Source of the DNA: Opitutaceae bacterium
GTDB lineage: Bacteria > Verrucomicrobiota > Verrucomicrobiia > Opitutales > Opitutaceae
Length of the DNA stretch: 5,993 nucleotides
Assembly (NCBI GenBank): GCA_031254955.1
Contig: JAIRTK010000039.1
Location: 1 to 5,993 of the forward strand
Direction: 5' to 3'
Shown: positions 1 through 4,962 of the stretch, piece by piece
How positions within the stretch are numbered: the stretch's first letter is position 1
Layout of the letters: each line of letters begins with the position of its first letter
Notes under the pieces: generated by a model
What the model saw: the letters and a program-made list of their open reading frames with translations, nothing else
Database searches by the model: none
Told to the model about the DNA's origin: nothing
Position numbers and translations under genes: made by a program

Positions 1-311
1 GCGCCCTGTGCGGCGGCGGCGGCTACAAAGGCCGCGTGGGCCTTTACGAATGCCGTCCGGTGGAGCCTTTTGCCGACATCATCGTGCGGCTGGGCAAGGA
101 CGCCTTGCGCGAGTGCGAGACACTCGCGAGAAAATTTTGCGCAAACGAAACTGAGCAAACCGGAAGCTCGATTTTCCGCACGCTCCGCCAGGATGGTCTC
201 ATCAAGGCGGGGCAGGGGCAGACCTCGATCGACGAGGTGATTGCGCAGACGGAGGAGCCGGAAGGCGATCCCGAAATTCCGGAAACAACACAAACAAAAC
301 AGATAACATGA
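1..311 (+). CDS. C-terminal end of a PilB/GspE-type pilus/secretion assembly ATPase (5' partial)
   Basis: The start lies outside the window; the reading frame uses codons beginning at position 3. The visible residues begin ALCGGGGYKGRVGLYE. This matches the end of the zinc-binding tetracysteine motif of PilB/GspE ATPases (family pattern C-x-x-C, then G-Y-K-G-R and a Y-E); only the last cysteine is in view. It is followed by a helical stretch and by SSIFRTLRQDGLIKAGQGQTSIDEVI, which corresponds to the family's conserved C-terminus (a 'DG..K...G.TS..EV' pattern). A short acidic, Thr/Gln-rich tail follows. These hexameric ATPases sit at the cytoplasmic face of the inner membrane and drive polymerisation of pilin or pseudopilin. 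The stop codon overlaps the next start (ATGA, 308-311), so translation is probably coupled to the pseudopilin gene. Walker A and B motifs are upstream and cannot be checked. PilB and GspE cannot be told apart from this fragment. Confidence 0.88.
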   Translation, partial: ALCGGGGYKGRVGLYECRPVEPFADIIVRLGKDALRECETLARKFCANETEQTGSSIFRTLRQDGLIKAGQGQTSIDEVIAQTEEPEGDPEIPETTQTKQIT

Positions 312-1135
312 AACATACCATCAAATCCCGCAAGGGCTTCACCCTTGTCGAAATGCTCGGCGTGCTCGCCATCATCGCGATCCTGATCTCCGTGATCTCG
401 GTCGGCGTGCTCTCCGCCATCAACCGCGCCCGCATCGTGGCCACGATCTCGAACTTCAAGAACCTCGAGACCGCGGCCCTCAGCTACGTCGCGCTTAACG
501 AATCGGCCGGCCAGCTTCCGCTGACCAAGGCAGACTTCGCCATCCCGTCAAGGCTCAACCTCGCTCGTAATTCCGGCGCCGGTGCTAATTTTGCCGTTGG
601 CAGCCAAGGTCCTCTCCACCTTGAGGCGATCTTCCTTGCCGCCGGCACGCTGGAGCGCTACCCGAACTGGCGCGTGGGCCGCGACGCCCTCCAGAGCGGG
701 CAGGCCCTTCTCAACGAGGCTGGCTGGAATCGCAAGGCCTCCAGTTGGGCCGATGTGAACGCCAACGGCGTTGCCGTTGCCAATTACAATGATTGGGCCA
801 ACTACGTCCGCGCCGAGTGCGCCCCGAGCGCTCCTAGCATCGTTCCCGGCACTTACGACGCCACCGGCATGAATGACGCCACTGGTGTGAACTTCCGCAT
901 TGACGGGTCCACCAATCTGTCGCCTTCCGTGCGCGTGGGTTATGTCGTGATTCCCGGCATGTCGTTGAAGGACGCGGAGAAAATCTCCGAGGAAATCAAC
1001 GGCGCCCTGAACGACATGGATATCGCCGCTTCATCGCCGGTGCTCGACCAGACCGCGGGCCGCTTCGCGATCGAGGGCAGCGCTCCGCAGGCTGATGGCA
1101 CCGTGACCGGCTACTACTACCTCGGCACGTTCTAA
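308..1135 (+). CDS. Type IV pilin-like pseudopilin with prepilin cleavage/methylation site
   Basis: A 275-residue protein. It starts with a short basic leader, then RKG-FTLVE: cleavage is expected after Gly10, giving Phe11 as the methylated N-terminus and Glu15 as the conserved Glu+5. A hydrophobic helix follows (about 16-38, MLGVLAIIAILISVISVGVL) and continues as an amphipathic helix to about residue 63. The remaining 210 or so residues form a globular domain rich in Asn, Ala and Gly that I do not recognise in detail. It contains one cysteine (Cys171), so no internal disulfide is possible. It is longer than the usual GspG/PilA (about 140-160 residues). The protein would be processed by a prepilin peptidase and assembled into a pilus or pseudopilus by the ATPase encoded just upstream, with which it shares a 4-base overlap. 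No Shine-Dalgarno sequence precedes the ATG, which fits coupled translation. A terminator-like hairpin lies about 30 bases after the stop. Major versus minor subunit status cannot be decided here. Confidence 0.9.
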   Translation: MKHTIKSRKGFTLVEMLGVLAIIAILISVISVGVLSAINRARIVATISNFKNLETAALSYVALNESAGQLPLTKADFAIPSRLNLARNSGAGANFAVGSQGPLHLEAIFLAAGTLERYPNWRVGRDALQSGQALLNEAGWNRKASSWADVNANGVAVANYNDWANYVRAECAPSAPSIVPGTYDATGMNDATGVNFRIDGSTNLSPSVRVGYVVIPGMSLKDAEKISEEINGALNDMDIAASSPVLDQTAGRFAIEGSAPQADGTVTGYYYLGTF

Positions 1136-1163
1136 TTCCCGGCGCCTGTGCGCCCAAGGATTG

Positions 1164-1192
1164 CGGAGGGTCTCCTTGACGGCGACCCTCCG
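1164..1192 (+). terminator. Probable intrinsic terminator after the pseudopilin gene
   Basis: CGGAGGGTC (1164-1172) and GACCCTCCG (1184-1192) are perfect reverse complements of 9 bases, separated by an 11-base loop. TTTCCTGT follows directly. The T tract is short, so termination may be partial. Its position 28 bases after the stop of the pseudopilin gene supports the role. Confidence 0.6.
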
Positions 1193-1200
1193 TTTCCTGT

Positions 1201-1237
1201 AAGGGTATTTTGAAAAATCAAATTCCACAAACACCAG
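1201..1237 (+). repeat. Shared intergenic module A, copy 1
   Basis: The order of blocks is AAGGG, TTGAAAAA, TCAAATT, ACAA, CACCAG. The same blocks in the same order occur at 3643-3680, with a two-base length difference in the A/T run, a one-base difference before TTGAAAAA, and few substitutions. Both copies lie in non-coding DNA upstream of a gene on the + strand. It may be a promoter or 5' leader element, or one end of a dispersed repeat. Confidence 0.6.
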
Positions 1238-1375
1238 AGAACAGGGGAGATTTCCCCGTGGCCTCCGGTGAAACGCCTCCATTGTGATTCCCCGCTGTTC
1301 TGAATGAATAGACTTGTTCGCCAACCCTGTTTTTGCCGTGACGCACCATGCAAAACCCCTGGGCAACTGGCCAAA

Positions 1376-1486
1376 GCCGATGGGGAGGCCTCTCCGAGAC
1401 CTCCGTCGGGCGGAGTGGGTGCTTTGGGATTTCATGGGAGGATGGGAGCATGGGGGCGGAAGCCTTGGAGAGGCTTCCCTGTCGGC
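1376..1486. repeat. Long imperfect inverted repeat (30-base arms) upstream of the GspL/PilN-like gene
   Basis: The left arm 1376-1405 and right arm 1457-1486 are reverse complements at 24 of 30 positions without gaps, around a 51-base spacer. All six mismatches are transitions. In a + strand transcript four of them become G-U pairs, so 28 of 30 positions could pair. Just outside, GCAAC (1363-1367) and GTTGC (1490-1494) are also complementary, though with unequal spacing. Each arm is itself partly self-complementary; the right arm contains GGAAGCC (1458-1464) and GGCTTCC (1472-1478) around 7 bases. The right arm ends 35 bases before the ATG at 1522. I see no coding and no obvious target-site duplication. 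Confidence 0.75.
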
Positions 1487-1508
1487 GCGGTTGCGCTATT
1501 TTCCAAAA
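1471..1508 (+). repeat. Shared intergenic module B, copy 1
   Basis: AGGCTTCCCTGTC (1471-1483) followed 14 bases later by ATTTTCCAAAA (1498-1508). The other large gap has AGGCATCCCTGTC (3700-3712, 12 of 13 identical) followed 10 bases later by ATTTTCAAAA (3723-3732). The first part overlaps the right arm of the inverted repeat. Confidence 0.45.
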
Positions 1509-1521
1509 GTTTCATTTCTGA

Positions 1522-2925
1522 ATGAAAATCGAACGACAACAGCAGGGCATCATCATCTGGGAAAAGGCGGTTTATTATCGCTCCGCCAAGAGCGGCCAAT
1601 GGGCGCGCACCCCCATCGAGCGGGTGGAGGACGCCGCCGCCATCGTGCAGGAGCACTACAGGCGCGACACCAAGATGATGATGGTCTATGATCCCGACTT
1701 GCTGCAGACCGAATACGCCGAATGCCCGGCGGGCGGGCGGGCGATCGTGCGCGAGGTGCTGGGGAGCAGCCACGAAAGCCTGGTCAATCCGCACACGGGC
1801 TGGGGCTATCAGACCCCGTGGGCGATCTCGGCCGGCGCGGGGGGGAACCAGGCGACGTTTTGCTCGTTTGAAACGGTGCCTTCTTTGTATTTGTTGAGCC
1901 AGACGCTGTATGATTTGCATTATCCGGTAAGCCGGTGCTTCCCCTTCGCCAGTCTGGCCATGTTTTCCGGCGCCACGCCGGGGCGGACCAATATCTTTCT
2001 CGTGGTGGACAATAACGGGCAGGCCTTTGTCTATCTGCACACCGCCACCGGACTGCGCGCCGCCCGCAAAATCTCGGCCGGCAAGCGCGAGGACTTCGAT
2101 GTCTGGTCGGAAATCAGCCTGGTCTTTGGCGAATACGGCGTGACCTTCGATGACGGGGGGCAGCGCCCCACGGTGCGCATCTATCAGGCGCCGGGGACGG
2201 ACGCGAAACTCCAGTGCCCGTATTGGGAGACGCTTTCCGCGTTCGGACAGGTGGAGACCCATGATCTCGGCGCGCTCATGATTTTGCTGGCCGGGCTGTT
2301 GCCGCGGCACAGCAGCTCGCTGCTTGAGGATTTGCCGAAAAACATCAACCTGAATTTCGGCCTGCAAGTCACCACGAGCCTGCTCGGGCTTATCCTTCTG
2401 GCCGGCGGCGTGTATGCTTATTTTGACCTCGGCAAGGACAACGATGACATCCGCAAACTGGAGACGACGCAGCGCACGCTCACGGCGCAAAAAATCCAGC
2501 TCGACCGCAACAAGAAGGAAATCGAGGAGCTGAGGCGGTTGTATGCGAACGATATCTTTGATTATTCCACAGGGCACCTGCAACTGGCCCGCTCCCTGCC
2601 CGTGGCGATACCGAAGGACGCGACCCTGCTCAACGTGGGCATCGGCGGTGACGGCCCCTCGCGCTTCCGTCTGGCCGGCATTTTCTGGAACCAAAAGACC
2701 GCCGCGACCCGGGCGGGGGGAGGCGGCAATGTGAACAGCATCAATCCCTCCACGTCCATCAAAGGCCATCTGGAAAGCACCATTCAGGGCTTGCTGGTCT
2801 CGCCGAACACCAGCTCGTTTAACAACCAGACCGGCGAGTTTGTGCTGGAGGGCAACACTCCGCGCCCCGACGGGGTGGAGGTTCCCGAGCAGGCCCCCCG
2901 ATCTCCCTCAGCCAGAAGAAAATGA
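1522..2925 (+). CDS. GspL / PilM-PilN-like inner-membrane assembly protein
   Basis: A 467-residue protein with a bitopic layout. Residues 1-280 form a large cytoplasmic domain. A stretch near 157-187 (NIFLVVDNNGQAFVYLHTATGLRAARKISAG, positions approximate) resembles the phosphate-binding region of actin-like PilM/GspL domains, but the family's D-I-G core reads D-N-N. A single membrane helix lies at about 281-301, then a charged coiled coil at about 305-341. A periplasmic part follows with LARSLPVAIPKDATLLNVGI, typical of PilN/GspL ferredoxin-like domains. A Gly/Asn-rich loop and a Pro/Arg-rich tail end the protein. In T4P/T2SS machines such proteins link the ATPase to the periplasmic PilO/GspM. 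The next gene overlaps by ATGA and fits PilO/GspM, which supports the call. Sequence similarity to named families is weak, so this rests on architecture and context. The ATG at 1522 has no visible Shine-Dalgarno sequence. Confidence 0.65.
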   Translation: MKIERQQQGIIIWEKAVYYRSAKSGQWARTPIERVEDAAAIVQEHYRRDTKMMMVYDPDLLQTEYAECPAGGRAIVREVLGSSHESLVNPHTGWGYQTPWAISAGAGGNQATFCSFETVPSLYLLSQTLYDLHYPVSRCFPFASLAMFSGATPGRTNIFLVVDNNGQAFVYLHTATGLRAARKISAGKREDFDVWSEISLVFGEYGVTFDDGGQRPTVRIYQAPGTDAKLQCPYWETLSAFGQVETHDLGALMILLAGLLPRHSSSLLEDLPKNINLNFGLQVTTSLLGLILLAGGVYAYFDLGKDNDDIRKLETTQRTLTAQKIQLDRNKKEIEELRRLYANDIFDYSTGHLQLARSLPVAIPKDATLLNVGIGGDGPSRFRLAGIFWNQKTAATRAGGGGNVNSINPSTSIKGHLESTIQGLLVSPNTSSFNNQTGEFVLEGNTPRPDGVEVPEQAPRSPSARRK

Positions 2926-3488
2926 GCGAACAATTCAAAAAAATAAAATACCACAGCTCGCCCCTCTGGGTGCTGCTTGCCGTCGTGATGGCGGTGCTTG
3001 TGGCGGGCTTGGTTTATTATTATCTCAACACCAGCAAGGCCAACGCCCGGCAAAAGATTCAGTTGACGAACAGCAACCGCACCGCCAAGGCGGCGGTGGA
3101 CGGCTTGGCGCCCAATTTCTCAAGCGAGAAGGCCCAGTCCGCCCGGGAGAACGCGACCCGGATCAAGTCCGGGATGATGAACGGCACCGAGGCGGACCTG
3201 TTTGTGTCGAGCCTGCGCCCGTCGTGGACGGTGCAGTCGCGCAGCGAGGAGGGCAACGCGGAATATATTCACCGGCGCTACCAGATCGCGCGCGGCACCG
3301 CCCCCGTGTCGGTGTGGCCCGAGATTCAAGCCTTGCTGGAACGCCTCGACGGCACCTCCTCGCTTGCGGTCAACAGCATCGACATACGGACGGAGGGCGA
3401 CAGCCGCAAACGCGAGTTCAGCCGGGTGACCATTTCCTTTTCCATCTACATCCGCAAACCGCCGGGCGCCGAGACACCCGAGGCATGA
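2922..3488 (+). CDS. PilO/GspM-like inner-membrane protein
   Basis: A 188-residue protein. It has a short basic cytoplasmic N-terminus (SEQFKKIKYHSS), one membrane helix at about 14-35, a polar helical linker (36-90), and a periplasmic domain. The end of that domain alternates helix and strands: VWPEIQALLERLDGTSSLAV, then NSIDIRTEG and VTISFSIYIRKP. This helix plus paired-strand pattern is what PilO/GspM ferredoxin-like domains show. The length is close to PilO (about 200 residues). The start codon overlaps the previous stop (ATGA, 2922-2925), so both are likely made together and act as a pair in the inner-membrane platform. No lipobox or cysteine is present, which argues against a PilP-type lipoprotein. 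Identity is inferred from topology, size and neighbour. Confidence 0.6.
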   Translation: MSEQFKKIKYHSSPLWVLLAVVMAVLVAGLVYYYLNTSKANARQKIQLTNSNRTAKAAVDGLAPNFSSEKAQSARENATRIKSGMMNGTEADLFVSSLRPSWTVQSRSEEGNAEYIHRRYQIARGTAPVSVWPEIQALLERLDGTSSLAVNSIDIRTEGDSRKREFSRVTISFSIYIRKPPGAETPEA

Positions 3489-3575
3489 GCCGCCCCGCCA
3501 CGAAGGACTCAACTCTAAAGAAAACATAAGAAAGGATCTGAAAATTGAACAAAAGGACGGAAAAAAGAACGAAAT

Positions 3576-3607
3576 CACAAGCGGGCGGCATGCTTGACAC
3601 AAGCGGG
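3576..3607 (+). promoter_or_regulatory. Direct repeat CACAAGCGGG around a TTGACA hexamer, possible operator/promoter
   Basis: CACAAGCGGG occurs at 3576-3585 and again at 3598-3607, a period of 22 bases, about two helical turns. A consensus -35 hexamer TTGACA (3594-3599) overlaps the start of the second copy. No good -10 hexamer lies 16-18 bases further (the sequence there is CATTTCT), so a standard promoter is doubtful. A regulator binding one face of the helix would fit, but this is inference. Confidence 0.25.
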
Positions 3608-3642
3608 ACTGCCAGCCATTTCTCATCAATTTATTGATAAAC

Positions 3643-3680
3643 AAGGGCACTTGAAAAAATTCAAATTGTACAAGCACCAG
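3643..3680 (+). repeat. Shared intergenic module A, copy 2
   Basis: The block order is AAGGG, TTGAAAAA, an extra AT, TCAAATT, ACAA, CACCAG, as in copy 1 at 1201-1237. In this copy the A/T run forms a small inverted repeat (TTGAA, four A, TTCAA, 3651-3664). It lies about 120 bases upstream of the ATG at 3800. Confidence 0.6.
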
Positions 3681-3699
3681 CGGCAAGGCTGCCTCCCCA

Positions 3700-3732
3700 A
3701 GGCATCCCTGTCATCTTCGTTCATTTTCAAAA
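3700..3732 (+). repeat. Shared intergenic module B, copy 2
   Basis: AGGCATCCCTGTC (3700-3712) and ATTTTCAAAA (3723-3732) match module B copy 1. The block GCCTCCCCAAGGCATCC (3691-3707) also matches the reverse complement of 1458-1474-1478 within the right arm of the long inverted repeat at 15 of 17 positions, because that arm is partly palindromic. Confidence 0.45.
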
Positions 3733-3799
3733 CCCCCTCAAGCCAGCGTCTTCCCGTTTTTTTTCCGCTCCAGAATGATTTTCAGAACCTCCTCGAATA

Positions 3800-4690
3800 A
3801 TGAGATTTTACCTGTTGAAAGTATTTTATAAGTCAGTCGCGCCCATCTTGGCGGGACTGGCGGGACTCGGACTCCTCGTCGTGGAGGTTGGCGCGCAGCA
3901 ACGCCTGCAAGCCCCCGCCACGATTCCGGCATGGCAAACCCAGTCCGCCCGGCCCGCGCCGCCCCCCTCCGCCGCGCCGCAACCTGCTGCGACGCAACCC
4001 GCCGCGACGCAACCCGCCGCGGCCCGGCCTCCCGCGTCCCAGCCTGCCGCGCAACTCGGCACGCAGCCGCGTCCGCCCGCCGCGACGCCACCCGCCCCTT
4101 CCGCCTCTCCCGCCCCGGCCCCGGCCCCGGCCCCGGCGGCCACCGCCTCGCGCCCGCCTGATCTCATATCCGACATGATGGGCGGCGCCCGGACGCCGCA
4201 GGGCAGCCTGCCGGCTTCTCCAGAAGCCGTGATGCGCAGCCATGAGGCCGCCTCCCGCGCGGACAACGCCCCCGCATCGACCATGATCGGCGGCGCCGAG
4301 GCGCCGTTTTACGGCAGCGTGCCCGCGCTGCCGCCCTCGCCGCCGCGCGCCACCCGGCACGAAGAGATGATCACCCGCATGAAGATGGCCGTCGAGGACG
4401 TGGCCGCGCAATACGGCAACCCGAGCTTCGCCCAGGTGTTCACCAACGACCCCGTGCGCGCCAAGGTGCTGCGCCGCCGTCTGGAAATCCTGAAGCAGGT
4501 GGACCGCCTCAACGCCGAGATCGCCGACCTCGAAACGCGCAGGACGCAATCCCGGCAGGAACTGCAAGTGTCCCGGCAGCGCGTGGAATCCACGAAACAG
4601 GAACTCAAGAGCATTCAGGATCAGGTGCGGGAAATGAACACCCGGTTGCAGAACGCGCGCAACCTGCTCCAGTCACTCGCCCAACAGTGA
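3800..4690 (+). CDS. Exported Pro/Ala-rich protein with C-terminal coiled coil, function unknown
   Basis: A 296-residue protein that I do not recognise. The N-terminus looks like a signal peptide: basic residues up to Lys11, a hydrophobic core at 13-28, and a possible cleavage site after VGA (residue 32) before QQ. An uncleaved anchor is the alternative. Residues 37-122 are low-complexity Pro/Ala/Gln, with three QPAA-type repeats and a PAPAPAPAPA run, suggesting an extended spacer through the periplasm or peptidoglycan. Residues 123-190 contain two similar MMGGA and MIGGAEAP segments. Residues 224-294 form a strongly charged coiled coil (for example LEILKQVDRLNAEIADLETRR). Its position after the PilO/GspM-like gene suggests an envelope partner of the same machine, in the place where pilP-type genes often sit, but no PilP/GspC domain is visible. 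The ATG lacks a Shine-Dalgarno sequence. The stop overlaps a GTG of the next frame (GTGA, 4687-4690). Confidence 0.75.
   Translation: MRFYLLKVFYKSVAPILAGLAGLGLLVVEVGAQQRLQAPATIPAWQTQSARPAPPPSAAPQPAATQPAATQPAAARPPASQPAAQLGTQPRPPAATPPAPSASPAPAPAPAPAATASRPPDLISDMMGGARTPQGSLPASPEAVMRSHEAASRADNAPASTMIGGAEAPFYGSVPALPPSPPRATRHEEMITRMKMAVEDVAAQYGNPSFAQVFTNDPVRAKVLRRRLEILKQVDRLNAEIADLETRRTQSRQELQVSRQRVESTKQELKSIQDQVREMNTRLQNARNLLQSLAQQ
3980..4024 (+). repeat. Three 15-base tandem repeats coding QPAAT/QPAAT/QPAAA
   Basis: Units at 3980-3994, 3995-4009 and 4010-4024, each CAACCCGCCGCGACG or a close variant. They lie in frame inside the Pro/Ala-rich spacer of the 3800 gene, so gain or loss of units would change spacer length without a frameshift. 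Confidence 0.7.
4113..4136 (+). repeat. Four perfect CCCCGG hexamer repeats coding the (Pro-Ala) run
   Basis: CCCCGG is repeated at 4113-4118, 4119-4124, 4125-4130 and 4131-4136 within the PAPAPA segment of the 3800 gene. It is in frame, so slippage would lengthen or shorten the spacer by two residues. Confidence 0.7.
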
Positions 4691-4962
4691 ACGCCACGCA
4701 GCCCATGAACGAGACGAGTCCCATGCTTGAAGTGGTCACCAGCCTGATGCACCGCTGCGTCATTCTGGCGAGCGACAACGGCCAGACTCTGGAGGAACGT
4801 CGCGATAATTTTTTGTCCGAATTGATTGTGCTCGGCGCCGACGTAGAATCCATTTCCCCGACGCGCTGGCGGGTGACCGACCGCGAAAGCGGCGACACCT
4901 GCATGATCGAAGAGCAAGAAGGAGTTTATTATGTCGAACGAATCAATGCATCTGACGCAATT
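4687..4962 (+). CDS. Small unrecognised reading frame with no stop codon of its own (3' end uncertain)
   Basis: From the GTG at 4687 (or ATG at 4705 or 4723) the frame encodes MLEVVTSLMHRCVILA...FLSELIVLGADVESISPTRWRVTD and, near its end, MIEEQEGVYYVERI. This alternates helix and strand like a small folded domain of about 75-80 residues. I do not recognise it. By my count, 55 of 80 codons from 4705 to 4944 end in G or C, as expected for a real gene here; without it, 240 bases between two tightly packed genes would be empty. GTG 4687 overlaps the previous stop as GTGA, like the other overlaps in this locus, but has no Shine-Dalgarno sequence. The 3' limit given is where codon use stops looking like coding. 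The frame has no stop: it stays open beneath the next gene to the window end. Either the protein is much longer, or a base is missing or extra near 4940-4990, or this is not a gene. Confidence 0.5.
4918..4930 (+). promoter_or_regulatory. Strong ribosome binding site for the 4931 gene
   Basis: GAAGGAG (4918-4924) lies 6 bases before the ATG at 4931. It is the only strong Shine-Dalgarno match before any start in the window, and it fixes the start of this gene inside the preceding small frame. Confidence 0.8.

Larger units (their letters stand above)
1136..1521. other. Intergenic region of 386 bases between pseudopilin and GspL/PilN-like gene
   Basis: No convincing gene is seen. Contents in order: the terminator-like hairpin (1164-1192); an A/T-rich module (1201-1237) shared with the other large gap; a small hairpin GGGGA/TCCCC (1244-1248 with 1253-1257); a G-rich stretch with three 8-base tandem units (1433-1456, CATGGGAG, GATGGGAG, CATGGGGG); and the long inverted repeat 1376-1405/1457-1486. 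Short frames crossing this region have low-complexity, Gly/Arg-rich products and look like noise. A promoter for the 1522 gene is expected here, but I could not place one with confidence. Confidence 0.7.
3489..3799. other. Intergenic region of 311 bases, partly AT-rich, probable regulatory region for the downstream genes
   Basis: No gene is seen beyond a 14-codon frame at 3485-3529. The first 90 bases are A-rich. Then come a 10-base direct repeat (3576-3585 and 3598-3607), a TTGACA hexamer (3594-3599), AT-rich small inverted repeats (ATCAA/TTGAT at 3625-3638 and TTGAA/TTCAA at 3651-3664), a TTGTACAA palindrome (3666-3673), modules A and B shared with the 1136-1521 gap, and a run of eight T (3757-3764) with no stem before it. 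The base composition differs clearly from the flanking genes. A promoter for the 3800 gene is likely here, but its exact position is not clear. Confidence 0.65.

Noticed and set aside
1376..1486. Possible CRISPR-like or insertion-sequence origin of the repeated arms.
   Set aside because: There are only two inverted arms with no regular spacers, no transposase frame and no target duplication.
1304..1525. Short + strand frames across the first intergenic region.
   Set aside because: They follow G-rich repeats and the inverted repeat, give low-complexity Gly/Arg/Pro products and have no ribosome binding site.
1432..2769. A 445-codon open frame on the - strand.
   Set aside because: It lies opposite the GspL/PilN-like gene, its product is Arg/His/Gly/Pro-rich with no domain features, and such antisense frames are common in GC-rich genes. 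The + strand protein has a clear membrane helix and coiled coil.
2840..3529. A 229-codon + strand frame overlapping the PilO/GspM-like gene.
   Set aside because: Its product is Arg/Gly/Gln-rich without domains; the 2922 frame has the membrane helix and the ATGA overlap with its upstream neighbour.
3485..3529. A 14-codon frame (MSRPATKDSTLKKT) whose ATG overlaps the stop of the PilO/GspM-like gene.
   Set aside because: It has the same ATGA overlap as real genes here, but it is too short to support and has no feature suggesting function.
3757..3764. A run of eight T that could be the tail of a terminator.
   Set aside because: No stable stem precedes it, and it lies upstream of a gene rather than after one.
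3833..4567. A 244-codon open frame on the - strand opposite the Pro/Ala-rich gene.
   Set aside because: Its product is a Gly/Arg low-complexity mirror of the Pro/Ala codons, with no start signal or domain.
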